64,000 bases of DNA. It comes from Chionis minor. Its lineage: Eukaryota; Chordata; Aves; Charadriiformes; Chionididae. Made by a program: the position numbers and the translations under genes. Numbering within the stretch: position 1 is the stretch's first letter; each line of letters opens with the position of its first letter. The DNA is taken from assembly GCA_013398295.1 (NCBI GenBank), contig VZSF01001204.1:312333-376332 (forward strand). Reading direction: 5' to 3'. Of the stretch, positions 48,084-59,198 are shown in pieces. The notes beneath the pieces are model-generated. The model saw only the letters and a list, made by a program, of their open reading frames with translations. It was not told the DNA's origin and searched no databases.

Positions 48084-48085
48084 TT
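48065..48085. other. 21-nt near-perfect palindrome
   Basis: AATGTTAATG (48065-48074) and CATTAACATT (48076-48085) are exact inverted copies around one T. It contains GTTAAT and ATTAAC half sites like those of HNF1, but with a 3-base instead of 1-base spacer. It lies in copy 2 of the duplication; copy 1 lacks the full palindrome. Confidence 0.9.
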
Positions 48086-48431
48086 TGGTTTTGAGAAGGG
48101 ATGGGGCAGATGCAAATACGAGGAGTCTTTTTTTGAGTGATTGACACCCTGCCTATGAATTTCTGTGGTGTGAGAATCTATAATGAGTTTGATGTAAGGA
48201 AAAAGGTACTGGTGTTTTTATTTTTAACATGCCTCTTCAATGCATGGATCTTTGTTCTGCAGCTTGTTCTTGTCTGTAATTAACAGACATTGGCTCATAA
48301 GGGAATTTCTGGAATATTCTCTTGTCATGCAAGCAATTTAGATCTGTGCACAGAAATAAGTCCCCTAAACGCTTGCATAGAGCAGGGGTTTTGCTGGTAA
48401 GAGGACTTTTGAGAAATTTGACTCTTTGCTT

Positions 48432-48700
48432 AAGAAAGGTGCATTCTTCTCAGTGGTGCCCAGTGACAGGAGAAGAAGCACAAGGAATTCCATCTGAACA
48501 CAATAAATTTTTCACTATGAGGGTGGCTAAACACTGGCACAGGTTGCCCAGAGAAGTTATGACTCCATCCTTGGCAATACTCAAAGCCTAAATGGACATG
48601 GTCCTGGGCAACCTGCTCTTGCTGACCCTGCTTGAGCAGGGGGGTTGGACTAGACAGTCTCAAGAGGTCCCTTCAAACCTCAACTGCTGAGATTGATATT
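48432..48700 (+). mobile_element. CR1 LINE 3' fragment
   Basis: It reads CAGTGGTGCCCAGTGACAGG (about 48452-48471), then CACTGGCACAGGTTGCCCAG and GAGCAGGGGGGTTGGACTAG, the CR1 ORF2 C-terminus followed by the 3' UTR. About 20 bases of the consensus are missing after the first block. It ends near AACCTCAACTGCTGAGATTG without an intact terminal repeat. The open frames on both strands over it are ORF2 remnants and their shadows. Confidence 0.92.
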
Positions 48701-51700
48701 GCAGCATTTTCTTACAAGCCAGCTACCTGTCTAGCCCTGCCTTATCTCAAAAGCAGCAGCAGGAGCCATGAGGATCTGTTGTCACATCCAGCCTGTGAAC
48801 CGCTTCCTAGTGCTTTGCCTTTCCTCAGCTCCACAAGGTGTGTGGTGTGTGTCTTTTGGCTCTTGACCACATGAAAGTTTTCAGCTTCTGGGGCCAAGAA
48901 GCTGGGCCTTCTCTGGAAAAGATTCTTGGTACTACACTTGCCTTCTACATGTCCTCTTTAATCTCCCTTGCAGACCAAAACTATAAGTTTTTCTTAGAGA
49001 GGATATTTTGACTCATCATTTCACACTTTCCTTTACTTTCTCTCTCTTTCTCTGCCTCTACCAGTTACTCAGAACTTGTTTATCAGCTTCTGAAGGAAAG
49101 GTGTGCTGTGGCTTACCCCACCACTACCTGCTTCAAGAATTGTTCAGGCTGCATCACAAAGAAAACCTGTCAGATCTTTCTTGTTAATCTGGGGATTGTT
49201 TTTAGTTTTACGCTGTAGTCTTTACAAAGAAAGAAAACTCTCTTTGTAAGTGCATGAAAGAAGCATTATTCCTTCATCAAGATACATTAATTTTCTTCAT
49301 TGAGGATGAAGTCAATGTTCTCATTTTTTGTCTTCCCGTCAACCAGTTTTCCCCCCTTCTGTTCCATATGTTTCATATAGATTAGCCTGGTAAAAAATAA
49401 GTTGACTTTAACTTTTTCTACCTGTCAGAGATAGACAGAATAAAATGTGTGGTTTGGGATTCTAATATCCTCTTACTGGAAAAATATGGATTGAAATATA
49501 AAATGGGGCATCAGCATTGTCATCAAAACTCTGAAGTTACATCTCCACCAACGTTTGGATCTGATGAGCCAAAGTGATTAGTCACCTTTGCAGCTTTGTA
49601 CAGATCTGCTTGGGAAACTGCATTGATGAAGGAAGGTGTGGCATTGCAGGGGGCCAAGCCAGAAGACAACTCAGTGCAGAGGGATGTACGTACACATTGT
49701 TATTCTTTTCTGTGCTGGATAAATTCCATTTTCATTCAGGACTGCTGGGATGCAGGTGGTATGGAGAGAGAAAAACAGGCCTGGACCTTTGAGTGGGACT
49801 TGTTTAAGGAAAATTTTAGCACTGTGACCCTAGTGGGGCTGTGCATCCAAAGTACTGGAGGAGAGCCATAAAACAAACCAGCATAAAATAAACTTGTTGT
49901 ACATGTTTTAATACTTACGTTGCCAGCTACTTTTGGTGTGTTTATCAAAACATTGTGGGCTTTTGAGTCTGGTTGGTGGTGGGAATGACAAAGAAATGAG
50001 ATACATATATATCTATGTGGACCATAGTAAAGCTTTGTTCTAGGCCCTCTATCTTTAAATCTTCTTACTGAAGTACTTCCTTGGCTGGAGTAAGACAGGA
50101 AAGAGGCGTTGCAAAAACCTGTCCTCCTAATGTTCTCATAAAGCTGGTGGAAGAGAATTCCTTCTAGGAGATTATTTCTGAGACAAGTTGCAAATCCTTT
50201 TACTTTTGCTTTATCTAGAGGGGACAGAGAGCTTGAACTAAGGTACAGTATTTGCTACAGTGGCAGTCAGTGGAGTTTGAAAGAGGGGGCAGAAGTCTGG
50301 ACTGATGTTGTTTCATGATTTTCGGATAGGGAAGTAAGGAAGACTTGCAGGGAAGTAGGGTTTTTTGTGCTTTTATCTCTTAGAACTGCATTGGGATGCA
50401 TGTGTTTGGTTTTCTAAGTCTGGAAACATTTACTGTGTAGAAACACCTTGCATTGAAAACCAGGGATATATGACCAAGCAGTGAAAAAGGCTTAGAATTT
50501 TGACTCGTATTTCAATAGCTGAGCTTGAAGTATATGTTCTACCAGCCAAACCTGTTATCCTTTTTTAACATGTTTATTCACGAGTTACCTGTGGGAGCTT
50601 AACTGCCCCGCAAAACAGGAGGACATTGTTTTACTATTCACCAACTGTCTGACAGTGCCTTGGGTTGTGAATGCACGTATGTTATTTGTGGACAGCTGAT
50701 GTTGAACAGCTTATGTGGTTGTTGAGCAGCTCCTGAATGTCAGTGTGCTCACATTAGCTTGTTTCCATGGGGTTGTCTCAGAAGTGGTAGAAGAGAATTT
50801 GTAAATAGAAGTAAGAAAATAACATAATACATTCCTTTGAAACCATCTAAGAGACATGCAGAACACTGGCATATTCCAACAGGTTCTTCAATCAGTGGGG
50901 GAAAAAGCCTGCAACTAAAGTCACTTTCCCCTGTATGTTTTCTGTTAGTTGTCCTCCCCAGAGCGAGTGCTGCTTGTCTACTGCTGCTCTGTGACACGTT
51001 GAAAATCTGACTGAGAAGGAACAGCGAGCAAACTACATCTAGGTCTTTGCTGATGGTGGTGATGGTGGTGCAGAATGGAGAGAGCTGAAGGTTGTTGCAG
51101 TGCAGTCCGTGATGCTGAACTCTGCGCTCTGGCACTGTCTGGTAAAGGTGCAGGGTCTCTGCTCAGGGTACCGAGAGAAAGGGCAGCTTTGATTCTCTGC
51201 ATAGCTTCAGAGCAGCTTCTGCTTAGTGGTGTCAGAAGCAATGACAGCCCTGCCCTCACTTTCTTCCCAATTTGAGGCAAGCTGGTTGAGCTGTTATAAG
51301 CAGCATGGAAGAGCATTCCTGGGCAAGAAAGGTTTGAGGGGAAGCATGGAAGTATAGCTGAAGCATAAAACTACTACTGACATACGGCATGTGTTGCTTT
51401 TCTGAATCTGTCGTCAGACGCTTTCAGAGAGTTGGGATTAAGGTTGAAAACTAAACCTTTTTTGAGTACATCCAGCCTGGCAAGAGGTCTGTGCAACACT
51501 AACCAAGTACATGTACGCTTTCATGTTCCAGTGTGAGAGGTATTGCCTCCAATTTAGATTTAGCTTTCTGCCTCACTGCATTGCCCACTTCTTGGAGTGA
51601 AGAAAACATTTTTACAGCCCAAATGAAAAGGTGTTTTATCTTCAATCTAACTATTCATTTTAAATCTCAGTTATCAAAAGAAGAAAGTTTCTCTACCAGC

Positions 51701-54618
51701 TTTTCTCCTAGCACCATCAGATTTTCTCTCCCTTTTTTAACGATAGAAATTGCATGAATGAATGCAGTTAAAAAGAGGCATTCATACTGGTGCCTACTGA
51801 AGTTTGTATATGAGTTGGAATACATTCCCCAGGAGTCAGGAAATGATGATTTGGATGCTCTACTTTAACTTTGCTAAAATCAGCTCAAAAGGCCTTTGGA
51901 GAAGATGAAATATTTTGAAGACTGAAAAAAATATATCTCAGGTGCCCACCTGGCACAATTCCACCAAGGGACATTTCACCAGAAATGAATTGAGTCTGAG
52001 TTCTGTTTGGAAGAGTCAGTCTCTTGTTGTATGAGGTTACGTGTTTCTGTTGGAATTAATAGGAGTCTGTTATACCCATGGAGAGGAAACTATATAGGGA
52101 ATGTATGTTGCTCACTCATCTGAGGAATGAAAGGCTCTTGTGAAGTGTCTATAACCTGATTCCAATAGTATGTTCACCCTGGAATTACTAGCTTGATAAG
52201 CTGAACAGAGTTTTGAGTATACCTTACAGTATCTTTCTGAAGAAAAAGATAAAATGCTTCTTTGTGCTTTTTCTTTCTTTTTTTCTTTTCCAGCTGACTT
52301 TGCCTACATAAATATGATTTTTGAGGGATTCCGTGGCAGAGGTCTGAAATAATTTGCTTTGCAGAATATAAGACCCTTGGTATCTGATAAGAAAGAGATT
52401 TTCTCTGGAGTGACCTCAGCATAAATATTTGAAGAACTGAGTACAAAAGCATAAATTTATTTTCTTGACTGAACTGTTTGCTGGTTGACCCACTGGCACT
52501 GCCTCCACACCAAGGTCTTTCCACAGCACGAGACTTGCTATAGTAATCCCACAGAGCACAGCATCCTTCCAGCTAGAAAACTGATCTTTCCACTTGCCCT
52601 TTGCTCCATTTCCTGTGATAAGTGGTTTCCCTCTATTCAGTTATTTAGTAATTAAAACTCAAATTTTGGCCCTTAGAGACACTCCTTCCAACTTAAACAA
52701 ATGCTTTATTTGGTCCAGAGTGGTTGGTTAGAAGGGGCAGGGAGATTTCATTTCCAAGATATTCTTAGTGTTGATTTCTCTCTATTAAATGAGAAAAAAC
52801 TGCTTCTCAAAGTGGATCCAGTCCCAGTACTAAAGTTTTATAAAGTTTTATATTTGTTGTGGGATTTTGGTGTGGGGTTTTTTTTCATTTGGGTAATGTT
52901 TTATTTCATCCTCTTTGCATGGAGGTTCCTGAGGTGCTGTGAAAATCAGTTCCTTGGCAGGCACTTCTACTATGAACAGCTTTCTGGGAAACAAGTGACT
53001 TGGTGGTCATCATGCTAGGATTTGATGTTTGAGAACTGTTTGCCATGTAGTCATACTATTGTAATTTAAATGGAGAGAACCTCTTACTGTAGGAGTATTC
53101 CAGTACATACTGGATATGTGTCCTGCAATATTGATATGGATACAAAATGTGCTCTCAGAATTAAGAAGAGTTAGTGCTGTTATTAGTTGGCCCTATAGGA
53201 GATGGTTTCCTTATCATGCATGACCTCTTAAAAATGTAGAAAATTTTTGCCTATGTTTGAAATCTCAGCATGAACAGGATATTCAAAGACCTTGTGGACT
53301 CGCTGCTGTCTAAAGAACCACTTTTTTTCTTGGAAACAAAATAATTTTCCTTAAAGCTATTTCCCATACCGACTCCCCTCTCTAGACTTGCATTGCTTAG
53401 TATGTTTAATTCTGGGGTTATCCCAGTTGAGCTTTTTAGTGGTTAATAGCTGATAACACTGTAAACCCAGGACGAAGAACATTTCCTGGGCAGCAGCCAT
53501 GCTTCTTACAGGCTGCATTTGACTGATATTAGGGCAAGGACAGAACAAGCACCAGGGAACAGGTCACCCTGAAGAGGGTCTCAGTGGTGTGGGCTCAGTG
53601 TTTGCCTTACACATCTGCTAGTTTATCTTCTTTTCAGAGATTTGGAGAGGCAGACACTTCTCTACAGTTTTCTCTGTTTTAAAGCACTGCCAGGCACCAC
53701 TGTAGTGTGGTGGACCCTTTGCTTGTAACATGAATGACTGTGGGGGAAAAAACCAAACAGGTAAAACCTGGGGATTCAGTAGTGTTAGTGCCGTTTTATT
53801 TCATACTTACTGCTCTAACAGCCAATAGTTAAAAATTAGTGATAGGCTGCGTGCAAATTGTTGGGTTACATTTCTGCTTGGACTTGCCATCTATCCCAAA
53901 TACATAGCTAGTCTTGATGTTTCAGAGCTTCTGACATTTTGCAGTTCCCACTTATTTTGCTGGGAGGTAGGTGCAAAGTGTTGGGTGAAAACTGATAGTG
54001 CTTCATTGTTCAGATGGACTTCTGGGCAGGGGCAAGGTCAAACGCTGCTGCTACTTCTTGTCACTGGAAATATTTAGACACTGGTTGGCTGTATCTTCTC
54101 TACAGCAAGCAGAAAATGGGGATTACAACAATTTCAGTCTTTCTTGTAGTGGGAGATATTCTTGCGTAATATGTATTTATCTTATAAATGTCTCTGCCTG
54201 ACCAGGGCAGCAGAGCCAATACCTGAACTTGTTGCAGCAGGCAATGTGTGACTGCTTACCGTCTTTATTTGTATGTATTCCATCCATAAATTTAAGATAC
54301 GAGATGCAAGAAAAATTACTGATTTAGGTAAGTTTTAAATATGCTTCCAAAGTGTGAGACAAAACAAACTGCAGCAGGTGACAATTTGGCTAAGCCCTGT
54401 ACAATCTGTCAAAATAAATCAGTGTTGTACAGAACTAGAGAGGACAAGCAGGGATATCTGCAAAGACATACATAATAATGTTTACAGCCCTAAGGGGATA
54501 AAGATGTTCCTTCTCTAATAGAGGGTAGACTTATGTTCTATTTGTATACAATGGGCCCTCTTTTTGAATCATGCCTAAGGACTGTGTACCCAGATCAAGT
54601 GGCTGTTTAGAAGCAGGA
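48701..54618. other. gene-free intronic stretch
   Basis: No gene, RNA gene or transposon is recognised. It includes pyrimidine-rich sequence near 49030-49070, a duplicated GATGGTGGT near 51051, and acceptor-like sites (for example at 52293) without a matching donor. Frames up to 128 codons show no domain. Confidence 0.5.
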
Positions 54619-54669
54619 TTGGGTTTTTTTGTTTGGGTTGGGTTTTTTTTTTGTTTGTTTGGTTTTTTT
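54619..54669 (+). repeat. G/T-only tract (51 nt)
   Basis: Fifty-one consecutive bases are G or T, with several GGG runs separated by T. It is the longest pure G/T tract in the window and nearly a mirror counterpart, on the opposite strand, of the 55-nt A/C tract in the CpG island. Confidence 0.95.
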
Positions 54670-56104
54670 AAATTGTAGTGTGCAGCTGTAGTGGGCAGCT
54701 GAGGGAATTTTTTACTGCAGTCTGGTTTTCTGTGGAGTGTGCTCAAATCTTTGTTAACAAGGTGCGATAGCTTGCGCACAGAAGCTGAAAGAACTTGCTA
54801 TATCTTCAGGCAGGCTATTGACTTGCTGTAGATACTTAGAAGTCTGGAGATGACTACCCAAACATCCGCTGTCTGCAGCTTCTCTGCAGTTTCCTTTGGG
54901 TATCTGAGCATACATTTAAGCAAATGACCTATCTTGGGGAAGAACAGTGTGTTGGTCAGTTACAGTTCTAGGAAATCTCTAGATATACTTCAGTACTTAA
55001 ACTTTTTTTAGTCATGAACCGTAAAGGGCCTTGACGAGGACATGACCTCTTGCCATGAGAATCGGGGAGATGAGAACTTGCTATTGGCAGCCCAGAGAAG
55101 GCAGTAGAATAGAGCTGATAGTGATTGCTTCAGGAACCTCACACTTGTGCACCATATGCTCTAGACTACATGGATATGCATTGCTTTGTAGAGAAAATCC
55201 TCACATTTGGGTATTTTAGGGTGGTTCTCCCTGCCTGTCCTTTTACTGCAGTCTTTGTAACATACTGCTGTTGGCAAAAGCACCCACTGACCATGCAAGG
55301 ATGGTGTCTGGTTTTAGGTAGCACTTTCTTTTCAGACCCTCATAATTGATCACTACCTGTGTCACTCAGAGGATCAGCTCTGTGGAATTTGACCTTAATA
55401 TAGATAAGGCCCTGTTCACGCTAATGTCATGAGACACTTAACAGCCCCAAAACCTAAAGCATTTAAGTCACGGCTCTGAAACGAGCTCTCAGTGGTGGTG
55501 TGAAGTCTCCTCCTGTAAATATTACAGCAGCCAGAAAATATATTTTATCTGGATACCACTTAAAAATACACAAAGAAAACAACCCAAAATCCTCAAGCAG
55601 AACTCTTTCCAAATGTCCATTCTTCATGAAGATACGTTAGGTTAAAAGTTCAGCCATTCCACCATGCTGCTGGCTTGGAATCCAAAGCTACTTGCGTAAT
55701 GTTGAGGTTTCAGGGCATTGAACCCAGAGTATTCCTTGTCAGAACTTTGAACAAAAATAAAAATACTGGAATAAAATGCTGTATATGACCTTTTCTTAAC
55801 TTCATTTTCTAGGTTTATTTTTGGGTGCTGAATTGACAAGTCTAGAATCCAAGTAGCTTAAAAAATAGGTATATAGAATCAATGACATTTTCACCCTGTC
55901 TATGCCTTGGCCTACAGGCACAATGTCTAAGATGGAGAGAGCATCAAAATCCCAAGAACTATTCCCTTTGTGATGCATCTAGTTACTGCTTCTTCCATTT
56001 AGTAACTCACTATAGAAGCCTTTTAACTATCATCCCCATCAGTGGCTTTTCAGTATATGGAACTGAACTGAGAATCACCATCTCTATTATTTACACATTC
56101 GCAT
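54670..56104. other. gene-free intronic stretch
   Basis: I see nothing identifiable; the short frames are uninformative. Confidence 0.5.
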
Positions 56105-56450
56105 GTTGAATGGAAATAAATTGCTGTGATGACATCAGACAGCAGATGAAGCATTCTTCTACTAATTGTCTCAATAAGAAAACAGCATTTCACATGGAAA
56201 TGAGCTTGAGTTTGGGAAGATAGTAATTGGACCTTTACCATTTGTTTGTTTTTCTTGGAGCACGCTGGCAGTCCTTACAGATTATTTCTCTCTCAGCAGA
56301 GGCACTCTAATGCCCTCAGCTGCTTATTTTGTCTGGAAAATTCAGGCACCCAGGATAACGATGACAACAGCAGCAACATTTTGACTCCCAAATCCCCTGG
56401 CAAAGTAGTTACATCATGTCTGGAAATAATTGGGCAATGACAGAATGGAA
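56105..56450. promoter_or_regulatory. candidate conserved intronic enhancer
   Basis: A high-complexity block contains TGATGACATCA (CRE-like, near 56127-56137), CTAATTGTCTC, ACATGGAAATGAG, TAGTAATTGG (homeodomain core) and TTGTTTGTTTTTC (forkhead-like), without homopolymers or repeats. It stands out from surrounding sequence by texture only. Confidence 0.25.
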
Positions 56451-56839
56451 AAATTACAATGACTGAAACAAGACAGGGACGCTCTTAGTAATAGGGTTTT
56501 GTGTATTCATTCTTTTGAAGGTGGCAGTTCTTAGTGCTACTGGGAAACTCTGGATTGATGTCCCTTGTACCATAAACCCACTCTTCTCAGTAGTAATATT
56601 GCAGAGATTTCAAGTCCATAGACCAAGCTGTAGTGTTAATCTGCCCTACCAGTATTCCTGGTCTTTTGGCATAGAGGGTTGAGTGAGACAGCTTGTTCTC
56701 CAGATCACTCTATCCTTGACTTCTTTCTTGCGGTGATCAAAGAATTGGCTCTGGGGTGTGGATGTCTCATCCTTGGAACCTAGTCTTATGGGTAGGACTG
56801 ACAGACTTGACTCATTACTGCCAGTTTCAAACCAATGAC
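56451..56839. other. short gene-free stretch
   Basis: I see no feature between the candidate enhancer and the hairpin. Confidence 0.45.
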
Positions 56840-56906
56840 ATTAAAGGCATTTCATACCTTAAGACCTGTAAAAGGCGTGGGTCTTAGGGTATGAAATGCA
56901 TTTGAT
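56840..56906 (+). ncRNA. long intronic hairpin; pre-miRNA-like or palindromic relic
   Basis: Positions 56840-56869 pair with 56877-56906 around a 7-base loop (AAAAGGC): 24 Watson-Crick pairs, five G-U wobbles and one G-A mismatch (56846 with 56900). On the minus strand the five wobbles would be A-C mismatches, so the fold is better in a + strand RNA, the direction inferred for the host transcript. The length is near the lower end for an animal pre-miRNA. The stem below 56840 is weak, which argues against a canonical Drosha substrate. The alternative is a small palindromic transposon relic. It matches no miRNA I can recall. Confidence 0.35.
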
Positions 56907-57699
56907 CTTCCTGTAGGGCAAAATAGTCTTCTGCATTAGGACTCAAGGAGCAATGTGCTGGTTCTGGCTGTCAATGTGTATATTGGCTTGACTAATGTCA
57001 TCATAACCTATTTAATCTTCAGTCTATGAATTCTTATATTGAATAAAGGCTTCATCTCACACTCCAGCTTCTAAAGCACTCTCTTCTGTGAAATTGCATC
57101 ACAGCATTGTACCCACCACCAAAAGAAAGTAAAGAACGTTAGAGAGTCTGACCTGAGCTCTGCTGTCTAGATCCATAGCCTGATGAAAAGGCAGGTGAGG
57201 TAGCACAGACACAACTTAGACTGTAGTCTTGTCCTGAATTCATGGCCCTGAGATTACAGTACATTCTTGGCAACTCTTAAAAACATTTTGAGTACCTGAT
57301 TGCTTTCAAAGTAAAACCTGGGGATTGTAGAGAGTGTTTGAAAAGACATCCTGCTGAAAAGATGTCTTATCCTCAGTTATGATTGGGTCCTGGAGTGGCA
57401 TCTGTGGGGTTTGTGGGTTTCTTTCCCCATGTTTGCTCTTATGTAGTGTACTTCCCACAAGCTTTTACAATCAAAGCAATTTGAAGAACAATGATATAAT
57501 AAACCAACCCATCTAGTGAAGCTAATGCTGTGGTAGGGGAAATCATTGCATAAATTCAATTATTCATAAAGCGTAAATTTATCCACACTGGATTTGCAGA
57601 CACTGCTAAACGCTGCCTCTACAGCAGCATCATTACTGGGTTGTGAACCATCGTGTCCTGGCCAGATTCCCGTTGGGGGATTACTTTTTGCTGACCTAC
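56907..57699. other. gene-free intronic stretch
   Basis: I see nothing identifiable. Confidence 0.45.
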
Positions 57700-57815
57700 T
57701 CTTTTTATTACTATTCGTGTAGTACCATAAATCTACTTGGCACTATACAATAACTGATTTAAGTAGGTAACTAAGACCCTGCACTGACTGGAGAAACTAC
57801 AACCTCAGTGCCACA
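57700..57815 (+). mobile_element. possible ancient amniote repeat remnant
   Basis: TTTTTATTACTATTCGTGTA, GTACCATAAATC, TTGGCACTATACAATAACTG, then AAGACCCTGCACTGA recall, in order, an old reptile repeat with TATTATTATT, GTAGTGCCTAG, GTGCTAGGCGCTGTACAAAC and GTCCCTGCC blocks. The resemblance is partial and by memory. Confidence 0.35.
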
Positions 57816-59169
57816 GCTGAGACAATGGAGTATAATACAAAAAAAAATAGAACATACACAAAATGTGATGCAATATTTACACCTTGTGTCATGCAGTAGG
57901 TGTCTCTTTTTTTTTTTCCCCTCCTTAATAACTGCTTAAAAAAAGAGAGGAGTTTTGCAGTTTGAGGCATAGGAAGTGGCTACTAGAAATCAGTTCAAGT
58001 CTAAGAGCTGTCTTGAAAGAAAGTGAGAATATTGCAATGGAACAGTGAAAGAAGTAGAGAATAAAACCAAAGCTGATAGAAAAGAAGGAAAGAGAGAACT
58101 AAGGCTACAACCGGAAAGTGTTCTTCTTCCCTGCCTGAATGAGAAGCATTTTTGGGGGCTTTTTTTTTTTTAATAGAAGGGAATGGGGTGATCTTTAGTG
58201 AGGTATATGAATAGAACAAATGTGGTTTATGGTGAGGAAGACAGGAAAATTAACGTCGATAACAGTCCAGACTTTCTGGACCAATGTTACTGAAACTGCA
58301 GCGCTGCAACACTAGAAAACGTTGAAGTAATAACTGGGAGGGAGCAAGGAAAGAAAGATGGTACTCCAGACTACTGTGCTCAGACCTGAAAGGTTGCTTG
58401 TATTTAAGGGTATGCAATCTTGTTGGATCCACCACCATGAAGGTTTGAATTGTAGGCAAGCTTGCTTAAGTGTGGAATTAATAAATTAGGATGGGAACCT
58501 GTGGTACAATAAGCACTAAGCAAAATGTATTCCTGCCTCCAACGTTGCTGTTTATGTGGACATCTCTGGGACCTCCCCTCAGCCAAGTACAGTGTATGCT
58601 TGGACACTGAGGAGATGAAGGACATCTGTATTCTGGATAAACACTTAACTTGTGAGTTTTGCTTGGTTTGTTTGCAGTTTCAGCTGTGGTGGTCACATCG
58701 CCATTCAGATGTGTAGTTTTGCAGTTTTACTTGCATCTAAATAGGATGCAAGATTATAATTAGGACTTAGCTTTTGGTGTCTAGGAGGACAGATTGGTTT
58801 TGACCCTGCAAATTTTTCTGTGAAGTCAGTAAACTAATAGATTTGTGAAAATAAAGGAACTTCTTAGGAGGTAAAAGAATGAATGGATTGTTTAGTCAGC
58901 ACTGTTGGGTATAGCAAATTCTTAATCTGTACTTGATTAAAGGTCAGGAAAGAAGGTGTAAAGAAATAACAGATGATTACTGGCTGAATTTATGATACTG
59001 ACTCGAACTGTTTTGTTGCTCTTCCCATTTTGTATTTTGAATCTTGATTTCACTCTATTCTTTTGAAATAGTTTTTCTATGAATACAATTTGGATAAGTA
59101 AATGTATTGGGAGGAACAGGAGGAACCTGCTGGTATCTTTTCTTTTTCCTGTTTTCTTTGGTTTTTCAA
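57816..59169. other. gene-free intronic stretch
   Basis: No gene is recognised. T-rich and A-rich runs near 57908-57947 can pair as an 11-bp stem, but only because of the homopolymers. Confidence 0.5.
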
Positions 59170-59198
59170 GTTTTGGGTTGGTTTGGGTTTTTTTTGGT
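59170..59198 (+). repeat. G/T-only tract (29 nt)
   Basis: Twenty-nine consecutive bases are G or T, with GGG runs. It is another member of the intronic G/T class. Confidence 0.9.

Larger units (their letters stand above)
47596..48431. other. gene-free intronic stretch with a tandem duplication
   Basis: Apart from the diverged tandem duplication listed separately, no gene or transposon is recognised. Confidence 0.5.

Noticed and set aside
49596..49871. 91-codon frame following a CTTTGCAG acceptor-like site
   Set aside because: No consensus donor at a sensible place and no recognisable domain.
52294..52352. Possible terminal exon after a strong polypyrimidine tract and CAG at 52293
   Set aside because: The open frame is only 18 codons before TAA, no consensus polyadenylation signal lies close behind, and nothing is recognisable in the peptide.
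57906..57952. 11-bp stem between a T-rich run and an A-rich run
   Set aside because: Pairing depends almost entirely on homopolymers and is expected by chance.
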